This document shows, in pieces, positions 1 through 6,044 of a stretch of DNA of 10,303 bases. Each line of letters begins with the position of its first letter. The first letter of the stretch is position 1. This stretch comes from a bacterium (GTDB taxonomy: Bacteria > Patescibacteriota > Minisyncoccia > Phycocordibacterales > 2-02-FULL-43-11). The stretch lies in NCBI GenBank assembly GCA_021814895.1, contig JAKAHN010000018.1:1-10303 (forward strand), given 5' to 3'. The translations under genes and the position numbers were made by a program. Below the pieces are notes generated by a model, which saw nothing but the letters and a program-made list of their open reading frames with translations, did not search any database and was not told the DNA's origin.

Positions 1-401
1 ATCAAGCTGTGTCTATGCTGAATAATGTGAATATGGGGAGATAAAGAAACGCCATAATCTTTATGCCCGGAAATAACTGAATGAGCGCCCCATAATTTAA
101 AAAAGAAGCCTCCATAAAAAAACTGACGCCAACCACTTGTTGTATAAAACGACCGCGGACGGGACACATAAAACATAGGCATAAACCTGGATAAAAACGG
201 CAAACTGGCCGGAATTAAAACGGCGTCCAGTTCGCTTGCGTGGTTGGAAGCAAAAATAACACCTTTGGGTAAATCCTTAAGATTATCTGCCCCTAGAATT
301 TTTAAATGTAAAAAAAACCGAAACAACGGGCGTGTAATCGGCCAAATCGCCGTTTGTAAAATAAGCGGGGAATAAATAAATAATGGATTTGTTGAGCGCA
401 T
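1..401 (-). CDS. plsC: 1-acyl-glycerol-3-phosphate acyltransferase (PlsC family), N-terminal part
   Basis: The first 133 codons of a gene that leaves the window at the left edge; I read this frame directly from the reverse strand. It opens with ATG at 401-399. Residues 53-59 read NHASELD, which fits the NHxxxxD motif I of the glycerolipid acyltransferase family, where His54 and Asp59 would be the catalytic pair. A hydrophobic, Pro-rich stretch (residues 6-36) precedes it and may lie on or in the membrane. Aromatic-rich sequence after the motif (FYVSRPRSF, then FFYGGFFF) resembles the acceptor-binding part of PlsC. The family transfers an acyl chain to lysophosphatidic acid or a related lysolipid at the inner membrane face. 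Motifs II-IV lie outside the window, so the exact substrate is open. No clear Shine-Dalgarno site precedes the start. The frame has no internal stop. Confidence 0.8.
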   Translation of the reverse strand, partial: MRSTNPLFIYSPLILQTAIWPITRPLFRFFLHLKILGADNLKDLPKGVIFASNHASELDAVLIPASLPFLSRFMPMFYVSRPRSFYTTSGWRQFFYGGFFFKLWGAHSVISGHKDYGVSLSPHIHIIQHRHSL

Positions 402-472
402 TTTAGTCGGTAAAAATTAAAGCGAATTAATTATAGCATAATTTCACACTCATCAAATTCGCTATGTTCATT

Positions 473-515
473 TGTCCTCGGTGAGAATCGAACTCACATC
501 TCGAGCTTCGCCCGA
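473..515 (-). pseudogene. tRNA 3' segment without a 5' half
   Basis: Read on the minus strand this contains a perfect T-arm: a 5-bp stem GTGAG/CTCAC around the loop TTCGATT. It is followed by seven bases CGAGGAC in the place of the 3' acceptor strand and an A as discriminator; CCA is not encoded. Just before the T-arm, TCGGG-CGAAG-CTCGA can form a long variable arm as in Leu/Ser tRNAs. Still further 5', CTTAAAA (529-523) could be a Leu(UAA) anticodon loop, but its stem has a mismatch. There is no recognisable D-arm, and no GTCCTCG partner for the acceptor strand within normal tRNA length. I therefore call it a broken or displaced tRNA end, not a working tRNA gene. An unusual interrupted gene remains possible. 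Confidence 0.5.
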
Positions 516-596
516 ACAATTTTTTTAAGAAAATTTAACGGGCAAGGATGCCCATGTTCCCCGCCCGCCTGATTTGCTTATTATATTATTATATTA

Positions 597-668
597 TGCT
601 TCTGACAGGAATCGAACCTGTATCTTCTCCTTCGGAGGGAGAAATTCTATCCATTAAACTACAGAAGC
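597..668 (-). tRNA. tRNA-Arg (anticodon CCG)
   Basis: The minus strand folds into a full cloverleaf. The 7-bp acceptor stem is GCTTCTG/CAGAAGC. The D-arm carries the loop AATGGATA. The anticodon stem TCTCC/GGAGA encloses the loop CTCCGAA, giving anticodon CCG (window positions 633-635), which reads the Arg codon CGG. A 4-base variable loop is followed by the T-arm ACAGG-TTCGATT-CCTGT. The discriminator is A and CCA is not encoded, so it must be added by the CCA-adding enzyme. The D-stem relies on two G-T wobbles, the only weak part. Confidence 0.93.
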
Positions 669-685
669 GTAGCGACAAGTTTGGA

Positions 686-709
686 GGGTATCCATTGGAC
701 AACGAGGAT
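686..709 (-). other. tRNA 5'-half-like fragment upstream of tRNA-Arg
   Basis: On the minus strand this reads ATCCTCG, TT, GTCC, then AATGGATA. That is the order acceptor 5' strand, two linker bases, D-stem, D-loop of a tRNA, and the D-loop is identical to that of the neighbouring tRNA-Arg. The first seven bases would pair at 6 of 7 positions with the orphan acceptor strand CGAGGAC at 474-480. The second half of the D-stem (CCCT) does not pair, and no anticodon arm follows. It may be the decayed 5' part of a tRNA or a chance match. Confidence 0.3.
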
Positions 710-752
710 ATTTCTCATTCAATATCACTATACAATTTGTTTCGGTATTTTG

Positions 753-786
753 AAAGAAAGCGACTCGTAATCGGGTCGCTTTCTTT
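753..786. terminator. Hairpin terminator downstream of dnaJ
   Basis: A 12-bp inverted repeat (753-764 with 775-786) has a 10-base loop whose middle can pair further (CG-TAAT-CG). On the plus strand the stem runs into a T-run; on the minus strand it is followed by a shorter T-rich stretch. It lies about 50 bases past the dnaJ stop, so its likely job is to end the dnaJ transcript before the tRNA region. It may act in both directions. Confidence 0.6.
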
Positions 787-835
787 TTTCTGTTTTTTGC
801 CCCCTTTTTACTAATAGCTAAAAGCTAGCCACTCC

Positions 836-1939
836 CTATATCCCCTCCCTTTTCAACTCTTCAACCAATCTTTTAGCTTCGCGGGAAAGTTTATTTGGAA
901 AATTAATTTTTATATGAATTAACAGATCACCCCGCCTAGACTTGTCAATCGGCACACCCTTCCCTCTCACTCGCAAGATTTCGCCGTGAGTTATACCCTC
1001 AGGAATTTTAACTTTAATTTCCCCGTCAAGAGTCCCAATGGAATATTCATCGCCTAAAAGCGCGCTGGACATTTTTATGGATAAATCCATTACAAGGTTT
1101 GTGCCTTCCTTGCGAAAAACTGGGTGACTTTTTACGTGAATTTTTACATACAGATCTCCCGGGACACCTCGGGCAACCGCCTCGCCTTCCCCGCTTAACC
1201 TGATCATTTCACCATCCTCAATTCCGGCCGGCACACGGATTAACACTTCCTTTTCCTGGCGCAAAACTCCTTCACCCCGACAATTCACACAACGTTTTTC
1301 TGGAACTTTACCGGCACCACCACATTCATTGCAGGTGTGGACGGAACTGAACGAACCGATAAATGAACGTTTCGTTTCGCGAATTTTACCTTTTCCATTG
1401 CAAGTCGGACAAGTTTTCATTGCGCTTCCTGGCTCAGCCCCACTACCACTGCAATGATCGCAAATTCCAGCCTTACGAAGCAACACCCTTCTTTCAACTC
1501 CAAAAATTGCTTCGGCAAAAGAAAGCTCTATATCTATTGAAACATCTGTGCCTCGACGCGTTCTAGTTTCGCGATTACCACCGCCAAAAATATCACCAAA
1601 AATATCTCCTAAATCAAACTCAAAACCTCCCTGACCTTGTCCTTGAGTAAAATTTGAAAAATCCCAATTTGAAGAACCGGTTTGAGAATAAAAACCTCCA
1701 AATGGGTCAGTCCCTGCATTCTGTCCACCGCTGAAAACTCGGCCGTAAGCATCATACTCAGACCGTTTTTTATCATCAGAAAGAACAGAATAAGCTTCGC
1801 TCACCTCTTTAAACTTCTTTTCATCACCGCCTTTTTTATCAGGATGATATTTGTGAGCTAAATTGCGAAAGGCCTTTTTAACCTCTTCTTTTGAAGCATT
1901 GCGCGCTATGCCTAATGTATCATAATAATCTTTATTCAT
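836..1939 (-). CDS. dnaJ: Chaperone protein DnaJ (type I Hsp40)
   Basis: A full-length class I DnaJ of 367 residues, close to the usual 370-380. Domains in order: J-domain at residues 4-66 with the HPD motif at 32-34, which stimulates the DnaK ATPase; a Gly/Phe-rich linker at about 69-122 with repeats of the DIFGD type; then a zinc-binding domain with all four CxxCxGxG-type motifs (Cys160/163, 177/180, 203/206, 217/220), so both zinc centres look intact. The C-terminal substrate-binding domains run to the end. It would deliver unfolded proteins to DnaK in the cytoplasm. dnaK and grpE are not adjacent, so the gene stands alone here; a terminator follows it. It ends in TAG. No CIRCE-like operator is obvious upstream. 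Confidence 0.96.
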   Translation of the reverse strand: MNKDYYDTLGIARNASKEEVKKAFRNLAHKYHPDKKGGDEKKFKEVSEAYSVLSDDKKRSEYDAYGRVFSGGQNAGTDPFGGFYSQTGSSNWDFSNFTQGQGQGGFEFDLGDIFGDIFGGGNRETRTRRGTDVSIDIELSFAEAIFGVERRVLLRKAGICDHCSGSGAEPGSAMKTCPTCNGKGKIRETKRSFIGSFSSVHTCNECGGAGKVPEKRCVNCRGEGVLRQEKEVLIRVPAGIEDGEMIRLSGEGEAVARGVPGDLYVKIHVKSHPVFRKEGTNLVMDLSIKMSSALLGDEYSIGTLDGEIKVKIPEGITHGEILRVRGKGVPIDKSRRGDLLIHIKINFPNKLSREAKRLVEELKREGI

Positions 1940-1992
1940 TTTATTTAGATTAGACTAACAAATTAATCGTAAAATTCAAAATTTATTTTTTG

Positions 1993-2322
1993 CTAAAATA
2001 AAAAATTAACCATTAAAAGTGATATAACTGCAATCAAAACGACCATAATAACAAACCAAACTACACTCCAAATTACAACCATTAAAGCTTCGCGTCTTTT
2101 GTTTTCAAAAAACAAAAATATCGGATAGCCCAAAACCGCTGAACCGGATATTAGAGCTGAAATCACGAAATATGAAAGAAAAATTGTTGCGGTTATTACA
2201 GGACTTAAGGCCACCCCCGCAGAAAAACCAGACGTTGCCCAAAGAGATAAAGCGACAAAAAATATATAGGACAGCAGCGCAGTTGCCTGAAAAAACCCGA
2301 TTTTCTTATAAGAATATTTCAT
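1993..2322 (-). CDS. Small integral membrane protein, three or four TM segments
   Basis: I do not recognise a named family. The 109-residue protein is almost entirely hydrophobic: membrane stretches at about residues 9-31, 37-70 (probably one or two helices) and 79-107. A short charged loop, ENKRREA, lies near residues 73-79, and the N-terminus is basic (MKYSYKK). There is no signal-peptide cleavage site and no catalytic motif. The ATG at 2322-2320 sits in a region of only 27 bases shared with the divergent histidine-kinase gene, so the two may be controlled together. A -10-like TATATT on the minus strand (2337-2332) lies so close to the start that the mRNA would have almost no leader. It ends in TAG, 53 bases before the dnaJ start, so dnaJ could be in the same transcript. 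Confidence 0.75.
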   Translation of the reverse strand: MKYSYKKIGFFQATALLSYIFFVALSLWATSGFSAGVALSPVITATIFLSYFVISALISGSAVLGYPIFLFFENKRREALMVVIWSVVWFVIMVVLIAVISLLMVNFLF

Positions 2323-2334
2323 AAGTGATATAAT
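2306..2334 (+). promoter_or_regulatory. Extended -10 promoter of the histidine kinase gene
   Basis: TGATATAAT at 2326-2334 is a perfect extended -10 element (TGN plus TATAAT). A weak -35-like TTATAA lies at 2306-2311 with a 17-base spacer. Transcription would start near 2341, only about 9 bases before the kinase ATG, so the message is nearly leaderless. The element overlaps the likely promoter of the divergent membrane-protein gene and the start of its coding sequence. Confidence 0.55.
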
Positions 2335-2349
2335 ATAACTATAACTTAT

Positions 2350-3228
2350 ATGAGTAAAGTCGGTATAGCTAAATATCTAATCAGCACCATCGGGCTTTTT
2401 TTGTTTTTTTTGCTGAATTACTTTCACTTGAATATTGAAGCTTATCTTCCTTTTCTGCCAAAATATTCAATTTTAACCGCAACTATAATTATAACTATTT
2501 TCCTCGGTCATTTATTACTGAAACGAGAAAAGGAAATTGAAAATATCCAATACCAATTTTTAACAATTATAACGCATAAATTTAGAACACCTCTTACCGC
2601 GATAAAATGGTTGACCGAAAATTTGATGAAGGAGGTATCAAGGGAAGAGAAACTCAATATTGCCAATCAAATGAAATCGTCTGTCAGCCGACTGTCCGAA
2701 GCGGTTGATACCTTAAGCGGACTGGCGAAATTCAACAGCAAAATGGATTACGCCTTTGAACTGGCATGGCTACGGGAAATGATTGACGTATCGCTTTTGA
2801 GATATCAACACCAATTCAAAGAAAAAAATATAACTTTTTCCATAACGACTGACCACGAAATTCCTTTAGTGGTTATAGATAAAAGAAAAATTCAGTTTGT
2901 CTTGGACACCCTGATTGAAAATGCCATTCTTTATTCGGCAACTGATGGACACATAGATATATCGCTGAAAAAACAAGGACATTTCGTCATTTTAAGCGTA
3001 AAAGATAATGGAATTGGTATCGAAAAGAAAGACCTAAAAAAGGTTTTCGGACAATTCTTCAGAACTAATAGCGCTAAAACGGTTGATACCGAAGGTATGG
3101 GTTTAAGTTTGTTTATGATAAGCGAGATCGTAAAAAAACACGGCGGTAAAATTTGGGTGGAATCGGATGGTAAAAACAAGGGTTCAACGTTTTTTGTAAA
3201 ATTAAAAATATCAAGAAAGAAAAAATGA
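2350..3228 (+). CDS. Membrane histidine kinase without sensor domain
   Basis: A compact 292-residue sensor kinase. Two membrane helices (about 9-26 and 38-57) flank a loop of only about a dozen residues, so there is no extracellular or cytoplasmic sensor domain. The HisKA dimerisation helix holds the H-box THKFRTPLT with the phospho-accepting His76. The HATPase_c domain shows the N-box with Asn191, the G1 motif DNGIGI from Asp219, an F-box (FGQFFR, 233-238) and the G2 motif GMGL at 249-252, so ATP binding should work. The residue after the phospho-histidine is Lys, where the family usually has Glu. No response regulator is encoded in the window, making it an orphan kinase. It converges on a GAF-domain gene with one base between the two stop codons. 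It ends in TGA. Confidence 0.9.
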   Translation: MSKVGIAKYLISTIGLFLFFLLNYFHLNIEAYLPFLPKYSILTATIIITIFLGHLLLKREKEIENIQYQFLTIITHKFRTPLTAIKWLTENLMKEVSREEKLNIANQMKSSVSRLSEAVDTLSGLAKFNSKMDYAFELAWLREMIDVSLLRYQHQFKEKNITFSITTDHEIPLVVIDKRKIQFVLDTLIENAILYSATDGHIDISLKKQGHFVILSVKDNGIGIEKKDLKKVFGQFFRTNSAKTVDTEGMGLSLFMISEIVKKHGGKIWVESDGKNKGSTFFVKLKISRKKK

Positions 3229-3229
3229 G

Positions 3230-3727
3230 TTACTTTTTTTGCGCTCTGTTCAACTCGTCTTCTGCTTGATTGCCAAAAATTAAAAACTGATTGATATCTT
3301 CCGATGAAAATTCCCTCGGCTTGTCATCTTTGATACAAAATACCCCTATCGGCAGTTTAGTTCTTTTATCTTTAAGAGATATGCCGGCGTAAAATCTAAT
3401 GAATGGATAACCTGTAACATAAGGATTGTCGGCAAAGCGTTCATCTTTCAGAGTATCCTCGACAATAAAAATTTCATTTGCAAGCATGGCATGACCACAA
3501 AATGAAATATCTCTCGGTCCTTCTTTTTCAGTTAAGCCAACGCATGATTTGAACCACTCTCTTTTTCTGTCGATTAAGGAAATAGTTGCAATTTTTACAT
3601 TGAAATATTCCGTTGCGTTTTTTGTAATTTTATCAAAACGTTCTTCGGGTGGAGTGTCTAATATACCCATCATTTCTAATGCGGCTATTCTTGCTTCGTC
3701 GTTGAGTGGAATTGGGGCTTTTTTCAT
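3230..3727 (-). CDS. Stand-alone GAF domain protein
   Basis: A 165-residue soluble protein that is essentially one GAF domain. The lead-in (IAALEMMGILDTPPEERFD, residues 14-32) and the later blocks PRDISFCGHAM, ERFADNPYVTGYPFIRFYAG and GVFCIKDDKPREFS match the GAF module that usually sits at the front of larger sensor kinases and diguanylate cyclases. Here no output domain follows: the protein stops soon after the last GAF helix. GAF domains bind small molecules or cofactors, or mediate dimerisation; the ligand cannot be told from sequence. The SFCGH block has a Cys-His pair that could be redox or metal sensitive, but that is inference. Its convergent neighbour is a histidine kinase lacking a sensor, so the two may form a split sensory pair. 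It ends in TAA. Confidence 0.87.
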   Translation of the reverse strand: MKKAPIPLNDEARIAALEMMGILDTPPEERFDKITKNATEYFNVKIATISLIDRKREWFKSCVGLTEKEGPRDISFCGHAMLANEIFIVEDTLKDERFADNPYVTGYPFIRFYAGISLKDKRTKLPIGVFCIKDDKPREFSSEDINQFLIFGNQAEDELNRAQKK

Positions 3728-3768
3728 ATTATTTAAAAATTATGTTAAAGGTCAAAAAGTCACAATAA

Positions 3769-3797
3769 ATTATAACATTCATTGAAATCATAATCAA
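3769..3797 (-). promoter_or_regulatory. Promoter of the GAF protein gene
   Basis: On the minus strand TTGATT (3797-3792) is followed after 17 bases by TATAAT (3774-3769), with TGT directly before it, an extended -10. Predicted transcription start is near 3763, giving a leader of about 35 bases before the ATG at 3727. This is one of the best sigma-70-type matches in the window. Confidence 0.6.
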
Positions 3798-3847
3798 GCA
3801 ATCACTTGGAAGGTTAGACCTCCGAGTCCTGAGTTTGACCTATACAG

Positions 3848-4078
3848 TTATAAATCATAAAGAATGACCAGAACATCAACCCTGTCTTTTTCCTTGAAGT
3901 CAGACTTCAAGGAAAATTTTGACCTCACCACACTTCTAGTAATCGGTCCAAAATAACCGGCAGATGGAGTAATATTGTTGGCCTTTTGGAATTTAACAAG
4001 GGCTTTGAGGGTTAAGTAGCCGAAGGTTGAGGTTTCGTTGCCGGGAGCGCCATAGCCGGTGTCAGTAAGGAGACATTT
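3848..4078 (-). pseudogene. Headless peptidoglycan-binding domain fragment
   Basis: The reverse strand has an open frame of 76 codons ending in TAA at 3850-3848, with no ATG anywhere in it. It starts immediately after the TGA stop of the 54-residue gene and is in the same frame. Its sequence carries the repeated signature of PG_binding_1-type domains: TFGYLTLKALVKFQ (residues 18-31) and GYFGPITRSVV (41-51), preceded by TDTGYGAPGNET. Such domains commonly form the C-terminal wall-anchoring part of secreted proteins in this kind of genome. The N-terminal part of the protein, including any signal peptide, is missing. The last 25 codons (SKFSLKSDFKEKD onward) do not look like the domain and contain a long palindrome. 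I take it as the 3' remnant of a deleted gene; translation by readthrough of the TGA is a less likely alternative. Confidence 0.7.
3888..3916. repeat. Perfect 29-bp palindrome (14-bp arms)
   Basis: Positions 3888-3901 are the exact reverse complement of 3903-3916, with a single A at the centre; the core is CTTGAAGTC-A-GACTTCAAG. It overlaps the 3' end of the peptidoglycan-binding fragment. It lacks a long T-run directly after either arm on the plus strand, but on the minus strand it is followed by only short A/G-rich sequence, so it is not an obvious terminator. About 70 bases away, at 3811-3822, AGGTTAGACCTC shares the GT-AGAC core in a weaker palindrome. Confidence 0.85.
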
Positions 4079-4243
4079 TCAACGGCTTATTTTAAAACCA
4101 ATCCAGATACCAGCAAAACCGCCAACTGCCGTGAAGATTACAGATGACATTGAAAACATCCCATCACCCCAGATAGACGGAACAAAACTGCCGATTAGAG
4201 AACCACAGACCATACCTATCCAAATTATAGATTTTGAATCCAT
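4079..4243 (-). CDS. 54-residue small membrane protein
   Basis: A short gene that I read directly from the reverse strand: ATG at 4243-4241, TGA at 4081-4079. The protein has two membrane segments rich in Gly and aromatic residues (about residues 6-20, IIWIGMVCGSLIGSF, and 32-51, including TAVGGFAGIWIGFKIS) joined by a short loop with SIWGDG. The Gly-rich helix pattern resembles a class of tiny membrane proteins common in Patescibacteria; I have no function for it. Its start is 7 bases after the stop of the upstream secreted-anchor gene, so it is the last gene of the pilin operon. The frame continues after its TGA into the peptidoglycan-binding fragment. Coding is supported by the regular hydrophobic pattern and by a natural-looking end (FKISR). 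Confidence 0.7.
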   Translation of the reverse strand: MDSKSIIWIGMVCGSLIGSFVPSIWGDGMFSMSSVIFTAVGGFAGIWIGFKISR

Positions 4244-4250
4244 TTTGTTT

Positions 4251-4577
4251 TTATTGTGATTTTTGAGAAACTTTTTTCTCTTTTAGTATAAACGCCAAAA
4301 TCAAAACTCCGATTGATACCGCAAATGTCACCCAGAGTAAAAAATTTGAATTTGATTCTTTCTTATTTTGATTATCCAAAAAAATATTTTTCGATTCAGG
4401 CATACCGGTGTCTCCATCGGTAAAATTATAAGAATTTACATCATTTCCTTGATAATTAACATTGCCGGAAATATTGGGCCTGACATTGGCTGGCGGTATT
4501 TGTATCGCTAAAATCGGTTGGGCGTAGAAAAACAAAATGACAGTGAAAACTAAAATTGTTATTTTTATATTTTTCAT
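4251..4577 (-). CDS. Secreted protein with C-terminal membrane anchor, pilin operon
   Basis: No family recognised. The 108-residue protein has a signal peptide at residues 1-24 (basic start MKNIK, hydrophobic core, likely cleavage after ILA). A polar, Asn/Gly/Asp-rich stretch of about 50 residues follows, then a second hydrophobic helix (about 79-98) and a basic tail KEKKVSQKSQ. The expected topology is a short extracellular domain held by the C-terminal helix with the tail inside, similar in layout to a cell-surface anchor but without an LPxTG motif. It starts 27 bases after the stop of the PilX-like gene and is followed after 7 bases by the 54-residue gene, so it belongs to the operon and probably acts at the cell surface with the pilins. 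It ends in TAA. Confidence 0.7.
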   Translation of the reverse strand: MKNIKITILVFTVILFFYAQPILAIQIPPANVRPNISGNVNYQGNDVNSYNFTDGDTGMPESKNIFLDNQNKKESNSNFLLWVTFAVSIGVLILAFILKEKKVSQKSQ

Positions 4578-4604
4578 TATGGTGAATTTTTATCAAAACA
4601 AATA

Positions 4605-6035
4605 CTAATCGCTTGTCCAGCTTAATAATTGATAACCAGAAGTGGAAAGCGGAAAAAATGGTGGCGGATTATATAAAAGGTTTCCGTCGTAATTGCTATA
4701 AGTATTTACATACCCTGAAATTATCGTAGTGCCAGAGTTATTAACCCAACTCCACGTCCACTGACCGAATGTCATTATTGAACCGTAAATAGTTATGCTA
4801 TTTTTAATATTGTCATAGGGATAATAAAAAATTTGACAACTCCCGTGTTGAGCAATCATAGCGGCGTCAATTTCTAGATTATCCGGAGCCCCATACGTAA
4901 CAATGATATTTTTTTCAGACAACAACCCTAAAACATCATTGCCGTTTTTCGAATTATAGACTATATTATTTGGAATATAAATTGTGTGTGGCGATTTTGA
5001 ACCATATGGTAATTCAGCTGCCGCCACAGTTACCCTTCCCTTAACGACTCCTTCAACCCAAACATCGTCCTCAACAAAAATCATTCCATTTGCCGGTATC
5101 GGACTGGTAAATTCAAAAATTCTTTTATTGTAGTCAATATTTTCATTGTGTGTAGCGCCATTTACATCGTAACCTTTTGGAGTATTCGTAAGGTTTTGAA
5201 CCGTATATACAGTAACTGTGCCATCACTGTTAAACACAAGAGAATAACCTTTATGATTTGAGGGTGATAGATAAATGCCCCCTGTTTGAGCGGCGGTTTT
5301 CATAATTGCCAAATCAGAGGTCAGAGTAGAAAAATCAACCGCTGGCACGGGAAATTGCCAAAAATTCTTTGTAGCCTGCAAAGCATCTCCCCAAACTCCA
5401 TTTTGAATTTTTGGACATGGACTGCCTTGATTTACAGAACACATATAGGTGGACTTCGCGGACTGAATCGGAGCATTGCCCGTACCGTCAAAACGAACTC
5501 CATTATTTGACTGAAGTTGTCCACCGACACTCTCAGAGGAACCTATCCAGATTATATCATTGCTTAAAAATGCGTATTTTGTCAGTGATGCAACTCCATA
5601 TCTCGTGGTAATCGTTCTCTTTATTCCCGGGTTATTGTTTGTCCAACCGGTTGATGTGATTTTTAAAATTGTTGATCCGACGGGTGGAGGAGTTATAACC
5701 AAACTGAATTTCCCGACACTTGTTTGAGTATCATAATCTTTATAATCGTGGACATACGGTCCGTTATTTTCCGTCCCATCTTTATAATCAGACGGAAAAT
5801 GGGCCAAGTGCCATTGATAATAATTTATACCCGCCTCGGCAATTTGCAAAGCTTCTTCTTTGTCAACCGTCGAGCGAAGCACTTTTATTTCGGATGTGAT
5901 AACTGAAACAAAAGGAAACATCATAAAAATCGCCAGCGAGATTATTATAATTAAAAAAACCAACATACTGCCTTTTTTTTGTTTTTTGCAGAGATTTTTT
6001 AAAATCATCATTTTGTTTTTTCCATTTTTATTCAT
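4605..6035 (-). CDS. PilX-like minor prepilin, large C-terminal domain
   Basis: A 476-residue pilin-like protein. A basic leader (residues 1-22, ending KKQKKG) is followed by SMLVFLIIIISLAIF and then by an amphipathic helix with EALQIAEAGINYYQWHLA, the pattern of PilX N-terminal sequences. The presumed prepilin-peptidase site is Gly22/Ser23. The Glu normally at +5 of mature pilins is Phe27 here, which is tolerated in some minor pilins. The large remainder (about 90-476) looks like an extracellular beta-rich domain with repeated turns (FVEDDVWVEGVVKGRVTVAA, then NNIVYNSKNGND). Two Cys near 199 and 207 (MCSVNQGSPC) may form a disulfide. The start lies 9 bases after the PilW-like stop, showing tight co-transcription. 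Likely role: minor component of a type IV pilus or pseudopilus tip. It ends in TAG. Confidence 0.8.
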   Translation of the reverse strand: MNKNGKNKMMILKNLCKKQKKGSMLVFLIIIISLAIFMMFPFVSVITSEIKVLRSTVDKEEALQIAEAGINYYQWHLAHFPSDYKDGTENNGPYVHDYKDYDTQTSVGKFSLVITPPPVGSTILKITSTGWTNNNPGIKRTITTRYGVASLTKYAFLSNDIIWIGSSESVGGQLQSNNGVRFDGTGNAPIQSAKSTYMCSVNQGSPCPKIQNGVWGDALQATKNFWQFPVPAVDFSTLTSDLAIMKTAAQTGGIYLSPSNHKGYSLVFNSDGTVTVYTVQNLTNTPKGYDVNGATHNENIDYNKRIFEFTSPIPANGMIFVEDDVWVEGVVKGRVTVAAAELPYGSKSPHTIYIPNNIVYNSKNGNDVLGLLSEKNIIVTYGAPDNLEIDAAMIAQHGSCQIFYYPYDNIKNSITIYGSIMTFGQWTWSWVNNSGTTIISGYVNTYSNYDGNLLYNPPPFFPLSTSGYQLLSWTSD

Positions 6036-6044
6036 ATGATAAAT

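Noticed and set aside
473..709. tmRNA spanning the region
   Set aside because: It would contain a complete tRNA-Arg on the same strand, is too short, and shows no tag reading frame or Ala-type acceptor.
548..814. Plus-strand open frame of 88 codons
   Set aside because: It runs antisense through tRNA-Arg and the terminator hairpin and has no protein-like features.
2626..2637. Strong Shine-Dalgarno-like AAGGAGGT
   Set aside because: It lies inside the kinase gene and no start codon follows at a useful distance.
3728..3847. Possible gene between the GAF gene and the peptidoglycan-binding fragment
   Set aside because: Only a promoter and a weak palindrome are seen; no frame of useful length with protein-like content.
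4059..4259. Plus-strand open frame of 66 codons
   Set aside because: It is the antisense shadow of the 54-residue membrane protein gene, whose reverse frame shows clear hydrophobic periodicity.
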